Assembly (NCBI RefSeq): GCF_048771995.1
Contig: NC_133060.1
Coordinates: 3,839,501 to 3,903,500, forward strand
Reading direction: 5' to 3'
Source of the DNA: Taeniopygia guttata
Lineage: Eukaryota > Chordata > Aves > Passeriformes > Estrildidae
Length of the DNA: 64,000 nt
Shown here in pieces: positions 10,668 through 23,690 of this stretch. Both the position numbers and the translations under genes were made by a program. The notes beneath the pieces are model-generated. The model had not been told where the DNA came from. It saw only the letters and a list, made by a program, of their open reading frames with translations, and ran no database searches. The first letter of the stretch is position 1. Every line of letters begins with the position of its first letter.

Positions 10668-11461
10668 CAGAGGCAAATCTCCTTCCTCGTCTTCTTCCTT
10701 CTTCTCTCTCCTTGTCCTTTTTCTTCCTTCTTCCTTCTGCTTGTTTCTTCCTCCCCTCAGCACTGAGCTGTGGATGGAGACCAGGGAGAACAAATCCCCA
10801 CAGCAGAACCTTATGAAAATGGCTGTTTTTAGAGGCTCCATGGCACATGAAGTCAAAAGGGAGGAAAAGCCATGGAGATCCCCCACCAGGAGGGCCTGCA
10901 AACCCAGCCCATGCTGCTCTGAGGAGGAAAGACCTACCCTGTGCTGGGAAGGCAGCTGAGCTCTGGCTTGGTGGTTGACCAGCAGCTTCATGATGGGGAG
11001 AAATCCCACAAGTGCTTCTTGGAATGTGGGAAGAGCTTCAGCAACAGCTCCAACTTCCTCATCCACCAGTGGGTGCACATGGGGAAATGGCCCTAAAAGT
11101 GTTTGGAATGTGCGAAGAGCTTTATCCAGAGCTTTAGCCTGATGTGCCACCAGAAGATCCACATTAGGCAACAGCCCTACCTGTGCTTAGCATGCAGAAA
11201 GAGCTTCAGCCTCCGCTTCCATCTGATCTACTGCCAGAGGTCCATGCTAGGGAACGGCCCTACATGTGCTTGGAATGCAGGAAGAACTTCAGGTGAAGCA
11301 CCTGCCTGGTCTGCCACCAGAGCATCCACACTGGGGAATAGCCCCACATGTGCAGGAAATGTGGAAAGAGGTTCAGTGACTGTTCCAACCTGATCTGCCA
11401 CCAGAACATCCACACCAGAAGGAGGCTCTAAGAGCGCCCCAAGTGTGGAAGGAGCTCCTCC

Positions 11462-12125
11462 TGTGAAACATAAATTTTAAGGAATTTAAAGATTTTAGAG
11501 GAGCTAAGATTTTAGTGAGAGATAAGCCTTACTAGAGTTAATTAAAATAAATGAGTAGGCCTTGATGAAGTTAGGAGTTAGTAGTTAACTAATAATTGAT
11601 TGCTTGTCAACACAATGTTTAGTTAGCTGGGTTTATAATGAAGAATACAGTGACAAATAGCTTTTAGGAACATAAGACAATTGTGGGCCTCCTCTGTTCT
11701 GAAATCAATTGAAGACAAGGAATGGGAGTTCTACCAAGAGTTCATTTGTCATATTTGCATTGAAAAGGTAGAAAGGTCAGAACAAGGAAGACTTCATTGA
11801 CTTCCTCATTTTGGGACCCCTCCCCATGAAAGGGACCACTAACCCATTTCAAGGAACAAACTATGCATGCTAAATAGCTTTTGAAATTATTAGCATATGA
11901 AGCAAGGAATGGGATGTACCAAAATGATGAATATTTTGGGTATTCAATACGTGTATGGATAAAAGAACTCTGTAATCACTTGGAAGGGGCGGTGTGTATT
12001 TGGGAGGTATCCTGCACACTACCTGACATCGAATAAACACACTCTTTCTAACTTTAAACTGTTAGAGTTTTTGTCCATCATGGTTGGATATCGGAGATCA
12101 ATATCCATATTTTTTTAATAAATCA
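11462..12125 (+). mobile_element. Solo LTR, + strand
   Basis: It begins TGTGAAACAT inside a finger-coding stretch and ends near AAATCA. A TATA-like GGATAAAAG (about 11,960) is followed by AATAAACACACTC (12,033). The segment CTTTCTAACTTTAAACTGTT after it is related to CTTTCTAACTTTGGCTAGTT, read on the - strand of the LTR-like blocks at 40,836 and 44,101, so all three belong to one superfamily. The flanks do not give an exact target-site duplication. Confidence 0.75.
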
Positions 12126-12170
12126 TCTGCAGCTCTGCCTTGACCCAACACCAACAGCCCCACAGGCAGC

Positions 12171-12603
12171 AAAAGGGAGAGTTCCCGGCTGCTGTCGCAG
12201 CTGCTGCGGCCCAGGAGCCCAAGGGTCTCACTCAGGGCTGCTGTTCATAGGGATGGGATGGGCTTTAGTTACAGACGTTTTCCATCCTAGCAGCAGCTCA
12301 GGTTGGTGACTTTCTGGGAAAGGTTGAAACTAAAATATGATCCCATTTGGGATGTTATTCGGGGAAAAAAAAAAAAAAAGTTTCCAAGGCTGTTGGAGCT
12401 TGTTGTACAGCACCAGTTCCTAGAACAGACGATGTTGGTGATAAACTCAAGAGGAGTTGAGCCAAGGGCTGTTTGTCAAGGCTGAGGCCTAAACAAGTAT
12501 TTATCAGATCATGGTGTAGCCTGAAAGGAGGGGGGGGATGGGAAGATATTTTCCCGAGAGTGTCCACTGATTTTTCATGAGATCTGAGATGCTCTGAACC
12601 CTC
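12171..12603. other. Mirror of 23,150-23,450; A-run
   Basis: This stretch is the inverted, diverged partner of about 23,150-23,450. Both carry a long A/T run (12,364-12,378; T-run at 23,291) next to GATCCCATTTGGGATGTTAT or its complement, and GGAAAGGTTGA before it. It is part of the duplicated, inverted unit around the class II beta/zinc-finger chimera. No gene is seen. Confidence 0.6.
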
Positions 12604-13790
12604 TTCCCACATTCTTCACACTTGTAAGGCTATTCCCCGTGTGCCGGTGCTGGTGAGTGATGAATGCAGACAGAAGAAGAGAATTTCCAGAGCCTGGAGC
12701 TGGGTGAGAGGTAGACGAGAATCACCAGAGGATGATGCAGAGCGGCTTCCCAACGGAGTGCGCCAGCTGTTCCTGTCCAACTCCACTGCGGAATGCCATT
12801 CTGGAGGTGGCAATGAAGCGATATGCGGAATAAATAAATAGACTCCACAACTCGAGGTAGTTATGAAGTGGGTATGTATGGGAGCGCCCGGCACAAGTGA
12901 GATAACTCCGAAATCTTGTGTCCCGAGCTGAAGTCTGCCCCCCGACTTTATTCACAAGGGTGTTCCATATGCAATACATTACACAACTTTTCTATGCATA
13001 TTCAACCCCTGGCCCCGCCTGTCTTCGCTTCTCATGCGAAATAGGTCCACGCCCTTCTGGGCATGCGTAGTTTTTTGTGGGGGCTTTTATGGGGGTCCCT
13101 GGTGGTCTTTGAGCTTCAGATCATCCTCTTCCTCTGCATTGAACTTTTGAACTCTTCTCCTGTGCGCTTGCGCTTTTGGTCCTTTGCTCTCCTATCTGGA
13201 TAAGTTCATCATCCTTGACATGTTGGAGACAGAGGGGCTTCCTTGTCTGAAGTCTTGGCATTCTTGGTCCTTTCCGGTATTTGTCTTTTTGCAAGAAGCT
13301 TTAGAGATCTTTGTTTTTCTTTCCTATGCCTTTCTGTGCAGAGGTTTCTTAAAATTCAACACATGATTCTACAAACATGATACGTTCATTTTTGATATAT
13401 TCATTTTTGATACATTCTTTTTTTATACATTTATTTTTGATACATTCATTTTGTTAGTTCAAGTGATCTCTGGAAAATCTTTTGTTTCAGCAACTTGGCC
13501 TTTCCCGTCTGCTGGAACCCCCTCTGTGGGCAGGGACACAGGTCATGGCATGCCCCCCATCGCAGCTACTTCCAGCACCCCACAGCCAGCTGGCAGCTCA
13601 GGGGGCCATGCCGGACCCCCCTTCCCACTCCCCTCTGCCCACGGCCACTGCAGCTCCGGCTGCTGGCTGGGGGGAGCCCCTCAGGAGCCCTCCAGCGAGG
13701 ATCCGCCTTCCCAGAGCTGCCGGGAAGCGCTCCAGGGAATGCGTAAGGGAGACACGAAGGGACCCCCTTTGGGAAGCGCTCACCCGCTGT
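12604..13790 (-). pseudogene. MHC class II beta exon 2 fused to zinc-finger tail, LTR-split
   Basis: On the - strand, class II beta intron 1-like sequence (13,790-13,525) ends TGCCCACAGAG. Exon 2 starts at 13,521 as GFQQTGKAK, matching GVFQEMVKS of the intact gene. A 676-bp LTR interrupts at 13,489. Exon 2 resumes at 12,813 with one extra base that shifts the frame, and its resemblance ends after about 100 nt. By 12,680 the text is that of a zinc-finger tail (TACAAGTGTGAAGAATGTGG, then GGTTCAGAGCATCTCAGATC). The junction of class II beta exon 2 with finger sequence is also present at 22,879-23,140, so the fusion predates the duplication. Confidence 0.75.
12814..13489 (-). mobile_element. Solo LTR, 676 bp, 4-bp duplication GCAA
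   Basis: The ends, read on the - strand, are TGAAAC and CGCTTCA. The flanking duplication GCAA lies at 12,810-12,813 and 13,490-13,493. It carries a - strand AATAAAGTC polyadenylation signal and a cluster of TTTTTGATACATTCA-type 15-bp repeats near one end. It is almost the exact reverse complement of 39,579-40,255. A 4-bp duplication is usual for class I (gammaretrovirus-like) elements. It sits inside a dead class II beta exon 2. Confidence 0.9.
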
Positions 13791-13856
13791 GCCACCTTCC
13801 CTCTGCCACTCCTTCCGCACCGTCCCCCCAGACCCCATCTCGGCTCGGGCTGACCC

Positions 13857-14040
13857 TCCCGCTCCGTTCGGGTTCCCCCGCTCCGTTCGGGGTCCCCCCG
13901 CTCCGTTCGGGGTCCCCCCGCTCCGTTTGGGGGTCCCCCCGCTCCGTTCGGGTTCCCCCCGCTCCGTTCGGGGGTTCCCCCGCTCCGTTCGGGTCCCCCC
14001 GCTCCGTTCGGGGTCCCCCCGCTCCGTTCGGGGTCCCGCC
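13857..14040. repeat. 19-20 bp minisatellite, about 9 copies
   Basis: Units of CCGCTCCGTTCGGGGTCCCC with one- or two-base length changes. It lies in what would be intron 1 of the dead class II beta gene (-) and just upstream of the 5' exon of zinc-finger gene B (+). The CpG-dense units could create a local CpG island over the shared promoter. The open frames across it are artefacts. Confidence 0.85.
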
Positions 14041-14084
14041 GCTGCTCTGCTCCGTCCCCGGCCGGGCGGGTGGGCCGGACCGCG

Positions 14085-14372
14085 GGGAGCTGAGGGCAGC
14101 GGGCAGAGGAAGAGGAGGCGCCGGAAAAGGAGGAGAAGCAGGAAAAGGAGGAGAAGCAGGAAGGCGAGGAGGGCGAGCGGCCTTCATTCGTGTTCCTGCC
14201 TTGGGTTTATCTCTCGCACGGGAGGCCAGCTCCTGCCGCTGCCCGGTCTTCCCAAAGGAGAAGAAACGTAGAAGGAAGAGGAAGAGGAAGAAGAGGAAAT
14301 TCGCGTGTCCACCGCGCCCTGTGTCCGCAGCCCTCCCGGCCCGTGGAGCACCTGCCCCGCCGCATCCCACAG
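14085..14372 (+). other. 5' noncoding exon region of zinc-finger gene B
   Basis: GA-rich sequence (GAAGAGGAGGCGCCGGAAAA and similar) runs into CGCATCCCACAG, followed by the donor GTGACC at 14,373. It is the homologue of 2,790-3,124 (gene A), and its complement parallels the leader-like exons at 57,897-58,070 and 22,334-22,412. I infer a promoter and 5' untranslated exon for gene B that overlaps the antisense of a class II beta-type leader. No TATA box is obvious and the region is GC-rich. Confidence 0.55.
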
Positions 14373-15037
14373 GTGACCGGGAGGGAGAACTTGCCCCAGA
14401 TCTCTTGGGCGTCCCCGGGAGGTGTTTTTTCCGGGGGGGATCACGGCCGTGCCTGTGGGCAGAGCCCAGGATACTGCGGGGAGGATGCGGGATCCCGCAC
14501 GCCGCACGGAGATCGCCCGGCGGGGTTAAGGGACATCAGTTCTGGCTGCCCCTGGCGTGGGAGAGCAGAGAGAGGCGATGCCGGGTTGGAATACCCCCGG
14601 CGGACTGGAAAGGAGGAAGCACAGAGTTAACGGGGAGGGCAGGATCCCCTCGACCTGAAACGGGGGACTGGGAGGGGAGACGTCCCCGGCATTCTGGGGT
14701 TAGGCGAGCCTGAAGAGTGGGAACCCTGGGACCCCCAGCAGTCGAAACAGAGACTGAGAGGAGAAGGGACCCCTAGGATCTCTGAAACTTCCAGCAAGCC
14801 TCAGCGGGACCCAGGAGAGGGAAGACCTCCAGGACCTTAAAAGGGAGAGACTAGCGAGGGGGGAATCTTGGAGGGCTCCTTTGCTGAATCTTAATATTTT
14901 GGAAAGGTTTTTATTCTGCTTCATGGTGTTTTGGAGGTTCTCATGGACACAAGATTCCTGGTGATTTCTAGAAATGGACTTGGGCAGGAGGAACCTCCAG
15001 TTCAGCACACTCACACGTTGCTTTCCCCCAAACCCAG

Positions 15038-16133
15038 GGTTTGTCATTCCTAAAGCTTGGCTGAATGGAGGAGGAGGCTGTGAGGAAGAGGAAGATACCC
15101 CAGGACCCCCAGGCAGGTGAGGAGGAAGTCAGTGCCCCTTTCCCCCTCTCTCCTGCTCCACCTCCCAGCCCAGCACGCCCCGGCTGCAGGACAGCCCCGC
15201 TGCCGGTGCCCTCCTGCCGGGGACGCTCTGGGGGGATCTCCTTGCCCTTCCCTGTGGCACGGAGGCAAATCCCATCCTCTCCTTGTCCTTCCTCCCCCAG
15301 GCAATGAGCTGGAGGCAGCGATCAAGGAGGAGCAATCCTCCTGGCAGAACATTGCAGAAGAGGCCGTTTTGAGCACTTCCACAGCACAGGAATCCCATGG
15401 GGAAGAGAAGCCCCAGAGATCCCGCACGAGGAGGGGGTGCAAACCCAGCCCAGAGTGCTTCAAGGAGGAAAGAGACCCCCTGTGCCAGGAAGGTGGCCAG
15501 AGCTTCAGCTGGAACTCGGAGCTGGTGAAGAAGCCTCACAATGGGGAGAAGTCCCACAAATGTTTGGAATGTGGGAAGAGCTTCAGCCGGAGCTTCCACC
15601 TCCTCCGCCACCAGATGATCCACACAGGGGAACGCCCCTATGAGTGCTTGGAATGTGGGAAGAGCTTTAGCCGGAGCTCTTGTCTGATCCGCCATCAGGT
15701 AATTCACACGGGGGAACGGCCCTACAAGTGCAAGGAGTGTGGGAAAAGCTTCAGTGACCGCTCCAACCTCCTCACCCACCAGCGCCTGCACTCCAGGGAA
15801 CGGCCCTTTGAGTGTGGGGAGTGTGGGAAGAGCTTCAGCATCAGCTCTGACTTGATCCAGCACCAGAAGATCCACAGTGGAGAACGGCCCTACGAGTGTC
15901 CTGAGTGTGCAAAGAGGTTTCGGACCAGCTCCCATCTCCTTCTGCATCAACGGATTCACACGGATGAGAGGCCCTTCCGCTGCCCCGACTGCAGGAAGGG
16001 CTTCAAACGCAACTTCCACCTGACCCTGCACCGACGCATCCACACTGGGGAGAAGCCCTATGAATGTCCCGAGTGTGGGAAGAGCTTCTCCTCCAGCTCT
16101 GGCTTGGCCCGACACCAACAGTCCCACTTGTAA
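15038..16133 (+). CDS. C2H2 zinc-finger protein B, 7 fingers, intact
   Basis: A paralogue of gene A and likely a nuclear DNA-binding protein. The coding exon begins after CCCAG at 15,038 and has its start at 15,065 ([11 protein letters not shown]...). The donor GT is at 15,117 and the intron is only 184 nt, ending CCCCCAG at 15,300. The last exon, 15,301-16,133, gives an acidic spacer, one degenerate finger and seven canonical C2H2 fingers, ending SHL and TAA. The spliced product is 294 aa. Helix contact residues (-1,2,3,6) are RFHR, RSCR, DSNT, ISDQ, TSHL, RFHL, SSGR, quite unlike those of gene A. The intron is not a multiple of three, so retention would change the frame. No KRAB domain is present. 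The two genes share exon phase (1), exon sizes and the noncoding 5' exon. Confidence 0.87.
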
Positions 16134-16209
16134 AGGAAGCCCTGCTGTGGAGGCTCGAGGGCCTACCACTGAGCTGTAATCACCAGGATCAAAGAAAGAC
16201 ACCTCTTTG

Positions 16210-16215
16210 AATAAA
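16210..16215 (+). terminator. Poly(A) signal of zinc-finger gene B
   Basis: AATAAA lies 77 bp after the stop codon, followed by a TGTTGG-type GT-rich stretch about 15 bp downstream. This would give a very short 3' untranslated region. Confidence 0.6.
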
Positions 16216-16449
16216 ATGGTCTCACTTGTTGGAGAAGATTAAATGGGAAAGCCTTATGAATATAATTGCTTAGCAAAGGATTTGGAAAATATAGAGACTG
16301 TAAGTGAAACTGAGATGAGAACGAGCTTTGAGATTTTGGACCTTGGTGTCTAAGCACTGGTGGACAGTGGTGTAGCTGGTAGAATGTAACTTCCTTTTTT
16401 GACCCACAGACAGATCCAAGGGTTAGATAAAGTGTTCTGTCTCATCCCT

Positions 16450-17049
16450 CAAAAATGAATAGTTTATCCCCCACCTGTAACCCTCACCTGAAGTATCATC
16501 TATCTGTAATCCCATTGGTCCAAAGTAGTACTCCGCACCCACTCTCAAGCCTCCTTGATAAGGTGTACCCAGGAGACCAGAGCCCCTTCTCCTGCCCCTT
16601 CTCCTGCACTCTCTCCCTCCCCTTCTCTCTGCCCTCTTGGACCCTCTCTTGGAAATCTCTCTCGCTGTCTTGCCCTACCCCCACTCCTTGGGGCCTGCTT
16701 CGAGCTGCGGCTGGCAGGACCCCACAATACACTGTACATCCTCATGTCGGTCTCAGATTCAGTCAAAGAGGGAAATGGAGAGTTTCTAACCAGGCAGAAG
16801 CCTGGGAACCTGTTGGAAAAGAATGTAAATAAGAGTTGTATCTCCTTGTTGTTCACGTTGTTTATAGCTATAAAGTTCTATCACTGTGTGTCATGCACTC
16901 TGAACCAATGGTGTGGTTGTTTTCACTTCAGGACCAATGCATTTGGCCTGGATGAAGCTCTGCATAAAGAGCGATGCATTTTGAAATAAATCAGAGTTTC
17001 ACTCTCTCAACCTTCTGACTCAGTCTCTTCATTCCTGTCCTGCCTCAAC
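16450..17049 (+). mobile_element. LTR-like ERV remnant, + strand
   Basis: The 3' part (16,830-17,049) matches the LTR split around 25,266-26,979: GTTTATAGCTATAAAG, then ACCAATG, then AATAAA at 16,985, then TCATTCCTGTCCTGCCTCAACA. The 5' part shares text with the - strand block at 6,895-7,250. The left border is uncertain. Confidence 0.6.
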
Positions 17050-17545
17050 AGCGTCATCCTAAGACCTGACTTCAGAGATTTCTCATCTCCGTCCGTCCTG
17101 ACTGTCCAGGACCAGCCCTTGCCACTCTCACTCATGGGCATTTGCAGGCTCATGTTAATGCACCAGCTTTTATTGGTATCACCCAGTTCAACTGCTGTTC
17201 TTTCCTTATAGGTACTCCCCCTAGAACGTTCTCCCCTCTCTTGTCCCCTATTGATCCCAGTTTACTGCAGTGCCCCACCTCTGTTATCTCATTGTTTCCC
17301 CGCTTGGCTGCCCCTCCTCTGTGTCACTTTACTCAGTTCCCACTGGCCCTTGACCCTCATATCCACCTCTTTTCCCCCCATGTGAAACCTTGTGTTCTCA
17401 GCCCCATTTTGTCTCTGTCTCTGGACCCTCTTCATCACAATAAATGACGTTTAGAGAGCCACACAAAGACCCATCTCTGGCCTTGTTTGTCAGCAGGTTA
17501 AGCAAGCCTGCCCTGGGCTCTGGGAGTCCAGGTCACTCACAGAGG
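17050..17545. other. Unassigned spacer
   Basis: Pyrimidine-rich sequence with no recognised gene. AATAAA occurs at 17,440 and may mark the end of an unknown + strand transcript or LTR piece. It joins the zinc-finger relic at 17,556. Confidence 0.35.
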
Positions 17546-17555
17546 CTCCTTGTGG

Positions 17556-17640
17556 ACACGCTGCAGATGCCCCGACTTTGGGAAGAGCTTTGTCTGCTGC
17601 TCCAACTTCATCACCCATCAGAGGACCCACACTGGATGAT
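17556..17640 (+). pseudogene. Zinc-finger tail fragment
   Basis: A single decayed finger (GCCCCGACTTTGGGAAGAGC, then CATCACCCATCAGAGGACC) is followed by the family's 3' flank (CACTGGATGATTCACAGTGA...). The same 3' flank follows the finger arrays near 27,500, 31,740 and 5,880. It is an orphan end with no upstream fingers. Confidence 0.65.
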
Positions 17641-18479
17641 TCACAGTGACCCTCACTGGGCCAAGACCTGGTGTTCCATGACACAGGTGGCCTGTGTCCT
17701 GGGTTTGTGTGGCCAGGTTTTGGAAGTAGAGGGCTACAGGGGTGGCTTTTCTGAGAAGCTGTCAGAAATTTCCCTGTGTCCAGCAAAGCCAGCACCAGCT
17801 CCTGAATGGACCCACAAGTTGCCAACACCAAGCCCATCAGAGATCGCAGTGACACCTCAAGGATAATGGATTCAAGAAAGAAAAAGTTCTGGTGCAGAGT
17901 AGGAACACGTGAAAGGAGCAGCTCTGCAGTGCAGACATGCAGGGCAGTGCAGGAGGGGCAGGAGTGCTCCAAGTGCCGGAGCTGGGATTCTCCTGCAGCC
18001 CCTGCAGGAGCCCACACTGGAACAGGGGGATGCCTGGAAAGGATGTGAGCCCGTGGAAAGCCCGTGCAGGCCCAGTCGCCTCCATGCAGGGCTTTGTGGA
18101 TCCCTAGGCAGAGGAGCCCACACTGGAGCAGCTTTGCTGGAAGGACCTGAGGCCCTGTGGGGACCCACCCTGGGGCAGAGGAAGGAGTTCCAGCTTCTCT
18201 TCCTGGGCAGCAGCAGGAACAAGGTGCTATGAACTGACCATGACACCCATTCCCATCTCCCCGTGCTGCTGGAGGGAGGAGGGAGAGCCTGGGAAAGGGG
18301 GAAGGCTGGGGGAAGGAGTTTTTAAGTTTTCTTCTCCTTCTCATTATCCTGCTCTGTTTTGGTTGGTAATAAATTGAGGTCCTTTCCCCGGGGTGACTCT
18401 GTTTTGCCTGTGACAGTGTTTGGGGAGCAATCCCTCCTGGTCCTTATCTCAATTCCTGCAGTCCACACGGGGAGGGGCC
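17641..18479. other. Unassigned spacer
   Basis: The first 250 bp match the zinc-finger 3' flank, sharing CCTGGGTTTGTGTGGCCAGG with the areas near 31,890 and 46,700. Beyond that, nothing is recognised. The open frames on both strands lack domains. Confidence 0.4.
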
Positions 18480-18950
18480 CCAATCTCCCTTTCCATCCCT
18501 GGAGAGCAAATGGGGGCTTCCCCTCACACAGCAGCTGTGCTGGAGTGGCTGTGTGGCAGAGTGGGCGCTGGAAAGGGAGGTCCAGAGTGGCCCCCTGAGC
18601 TTCCAACCTGCTGTAAGGTGGTGGGGGTAGGGGGGTGCCTCCTCCAGCTTGCCTCCTTGGCCACACAATGGTGTTCCTGTGGATGGGAAAAGTCCAGTGT
18701 TACCTCCTGAACGGCCCTGAGTGAGTGAGGTTCATGGACAAGAACATCCATAACCTAAAGCAGCTCCAACACTTCAGCAGTGATTTGGGCACTTTTTGGG
18801 GACACTCCATATGGGAACACCCAGGCTCAATACTGGAACACCCAGCTGGAATTACTGGAGAAGAGATGGGCTCAGGTACTGCAGTACAGGGACACATACT
18901 AATGGCACAACTACAAGATCATGACCCCAATCACCTGGCATGAGCTGCCC
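18480..18950 (+). pseudogene. MHC class II beta intron 1 and full-length exon 2, dead
   Basis: Intron 1-like text (18,480-18,666) is followed by exon 2 of usual length, about 18,668-18,945. The acceptor has changed from CACAG to CACAA. Recognisable landmarks are GTGTTCC at the start, VRFMDKNIHN in the middle of the beta-1 domain (compare VRFVKRFIYN) and CACAACTACAAGATC at the end (compare the HNYE motif). A TGA immediately before GTGAGG and frame changes break the reading frame. No exon 1 or exons 3-5 adjoin. It encoded the peptide-binding beta-1 domain. Confidence 0.8.
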
Positions 18951-19079
18951 TCTTTTTGAGGAAAACTCTCCTAAATCTCCACAAATATCCCCAAATCCTC
19001 CTGAATATCCCCCTAAATCCCAAATTCTCATTGAAATCAAACTGAAAGAGTTGGGGTTTGGAGATCTTTGTTTAATTAC

Positions 19080-19085
19080 TTTATT
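19080..19085 (-). terminator. Poly(A) signal of zinc-finger pseudogene (-)
   Basis: AATAAA on the - strand sits at the end of the block that follows the finger exon. The same signal in the same context occurs at 54,870-54,875 and near 29,900, so it marks the family's normal 3' end. Confidence 0.6.
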
Positions 19086-22245
<3,160 letters not shown>

Positions 22246-22270
<25 letters not shown>

Positions 22271-22412
22271 GGGATGTGAGGAGCCAATCCTCCTGGGGCA
22301 AGGGGCTGCAGTTGCAGCAAATGGTGGATGCACATGATGCCTCCTCTCCCTGCTCTTCCTCCTCTTGCTCATCCTCTTCGTCCTCCTTTGTCTGTGGGCC
22401 AGGGGCTCTCAG
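22246..22412 (+). pseudogene. Leader-like exon, antisense to zinc-finger 5' exon
   Basis: On the + strand, ATG at 22,334 opens 26 codons ending GQGLS in phase 1 before GTCAGC at 22,413. That is the same phase and ending pattern (xELSG) as exon 1 of the intact class II beta gene. A second frame of the same stretch reads as a strongly hydrophobic leader (LSLLFLLLLILFVLLC), so a frameshift probably separated the hydrophobic core from the exon end. On the - strand the same bases are the GA-rich 5' exon of the zinc-finger pseudogene. It may be a class II beta leader or merely the complement of that exon; the phase-1 ending favours the former. Confidence 0.5.
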
Positions 22413-23140
22413 GTCAGCTGGACATGATGGGAGCTGGACATGATGGGAAAACAGCAGAAGAGGGGGGAAATACAGGAGGGATCCCTAAAAGGAGCAAGAG
22501 AGAGGGTAGGCCACCCCCAAACTGACCAGAGGGGATCTGGGGTTGTGGAGGACAATGGGACAGGGGTGGGAGAGGTGGTATAAGAGGTGGTGGGTCAGAG
22601 CAAACGTGTTCTTATGGGGGTCCCTTCGTGTTCCTCATCACTTAATCCCCAGAGTGGTTCCCGGGGACTCTGAGGGGGTAGATCCACTCTAGGGGTTTCC
22701 CAACCCTCCATCCACTGGGGGATTCCCTCCACCCAGCAGCCAGTGCTGTGGTGGCCATGTGGCAGAGTGGGGTGTGAAAAAGGGGGCAGGGGTGGCCTAT
22801 GAAGCTCCCAACCTGCTGTGGGGTGCGGGGGGTTGCTGGGGATTGAGTTGCCACTGATCTGCCTCTCTGCCCATAGAGGGGTGTTCCAGTGGATGGAAAA
22901 GGCTGAGTGTCACCTCCTGAATGACCCTGAGCAGGTGAGGTCTGTGGACAGGAACATCCAAAACAAGCTCAGACTCTATGGCAGGGACACCTCCCTCCAC
23001 CTTCACTACCAACCAGCACCAGCACAAAGGGAATGGCCCTACAAGCGTGGGAAATGAGCAAAGAGGTTTCAGAGCAGCTCGGATTTCATGAAGCATCAGT
23101 GGACGTACTCAAGGAAGAGCCCGTCCACCTTTCCCCAAGC
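22413..23140 (+). pseudogene. MHC class II beta intron 1, exon 2 start, zinc-finger tail chimera
   Basis: The intron-like stretch 22,413-22,878 ends CCCATAGAG. Exon 2 follows from 22,879: GVFQWMEKAECHLLNDPEQV, then VDRNIQNKL, an in-frame match to GVFQEMVKSECHFINGTQRV and RFIYN. After about 120 nt the class II match ends, and from 23,020 the text is finger-like (AAGCGTGGGAAATGAGCAAA, then TTTCAGAGCAGCTCGGATTT). There is a stop at 23,056. This is the same fusion, at the same place, as the - strand copy at 12,604-13,521, making the two an inverted pair. Exons 3-5 are absent. Confidence 0.78.
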
Positions 23141-23453
23141 CAAAGCATGATCTGAGAAATGTTCTTTAGGCCTTAGCCTTGATGATCAGACCCAGGGCTC
23201 AGCTCCTCTGGGGCTTACCACAAACAGTATCAGCTCCAGGAACTCGTACTGTCCAAAAAGCTCCTGCTTATTAACTAACAGCCTTGGAAACTTTTTTTTT
23301 TTTTTTTCCTGAATAATATCCCAGATGGGATCATATTTTAGTTCTCAACCTTTCCCAGAGAGTCACTGGCCTGAACTGGGACCAGGATGGAAAATGTGAT
23401 TAAAACCCATCTCTTGGGCCCTATAAACAGCAGCCCTGAGTGGGAGACCCTTG

Positions 23454-23684
23454 TGTTACAGTACAAGCTGGCTTCTACTGGGCAATTTCACCCAGTCACA
23501 TTCTACCCTAAGCTGGAGACATCTCACTGGTCAGAGAACTGGGAGGTGTTAAGATCAGATGAAGGAGCAGTTTAGACAGAGGCGTTTCAAATCCCCTGTA
23601 TAAAGCTGGGTTCAAACAATAAAGCTCTCTCTATTGCCACTTGTAACTCTGAAGTGTGTCTCTGACCACCAACTCCACGTTATA
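23454..23684 (+). mobile_element. Short solo LTR, 6-bp duplication CCCTTG
   Basis: A 231-bp insert begins TGTTACAG, holds TATAAAGC (about 23,600) and CAATAAAGC (about 23,618), and is flanked by CCCTTG at 23,448-23,453 and 23,685-23,690. A 6-bp duplication is usual for class II (ERVK-like) elements. The last bases read TTATA rather than the usual CA end, so the 3' end has mutated or is off by a few bases. The sequence to its left continues the inverted homology with 12.2-12.6 kb, and the mirror copy lacks this insert. Confidence 0.7.
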
Positions 23685-23690
23685 CCCTTG

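Larger units (their letters stand above)
9279..12170 (+). pseudogene. C2H2 zinc-finger pseudogene, split by two LTRs
   Basis: The coding exon starts at 9,315 (MEKAVRKILRDTQA). The donor seen in genes A and B (CAGGTGAGG) has become CACATAAGG. The pyrimidine-rich intron is cut by an LTR at 9,518-10,667. The last exon begins after CTCAG at 10,760 but has lost one base relative to the family, shifting the frame. In the original frame the spacer (TETRE-like, then KPWRSPTRR) runs to a TGA at 10,957. Fingers follow to about 11,460 with several stops, and cysteines or histidines are missing in places. A second LTR (11,462-12,125) interrupts the last finger, whose tail resumes at 12,126-12,170. This copy cannot encode a finger protein. 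Confidence 0.85.

Noticed and set aside
13451-14713. A 420-codon + strand frame
   Set aside because: It crosses an LTR end, dead class II beta intron 1, a minisatellite and the zinc-finger 5' exon. The composition is Pro/Arg-rich with no domain.
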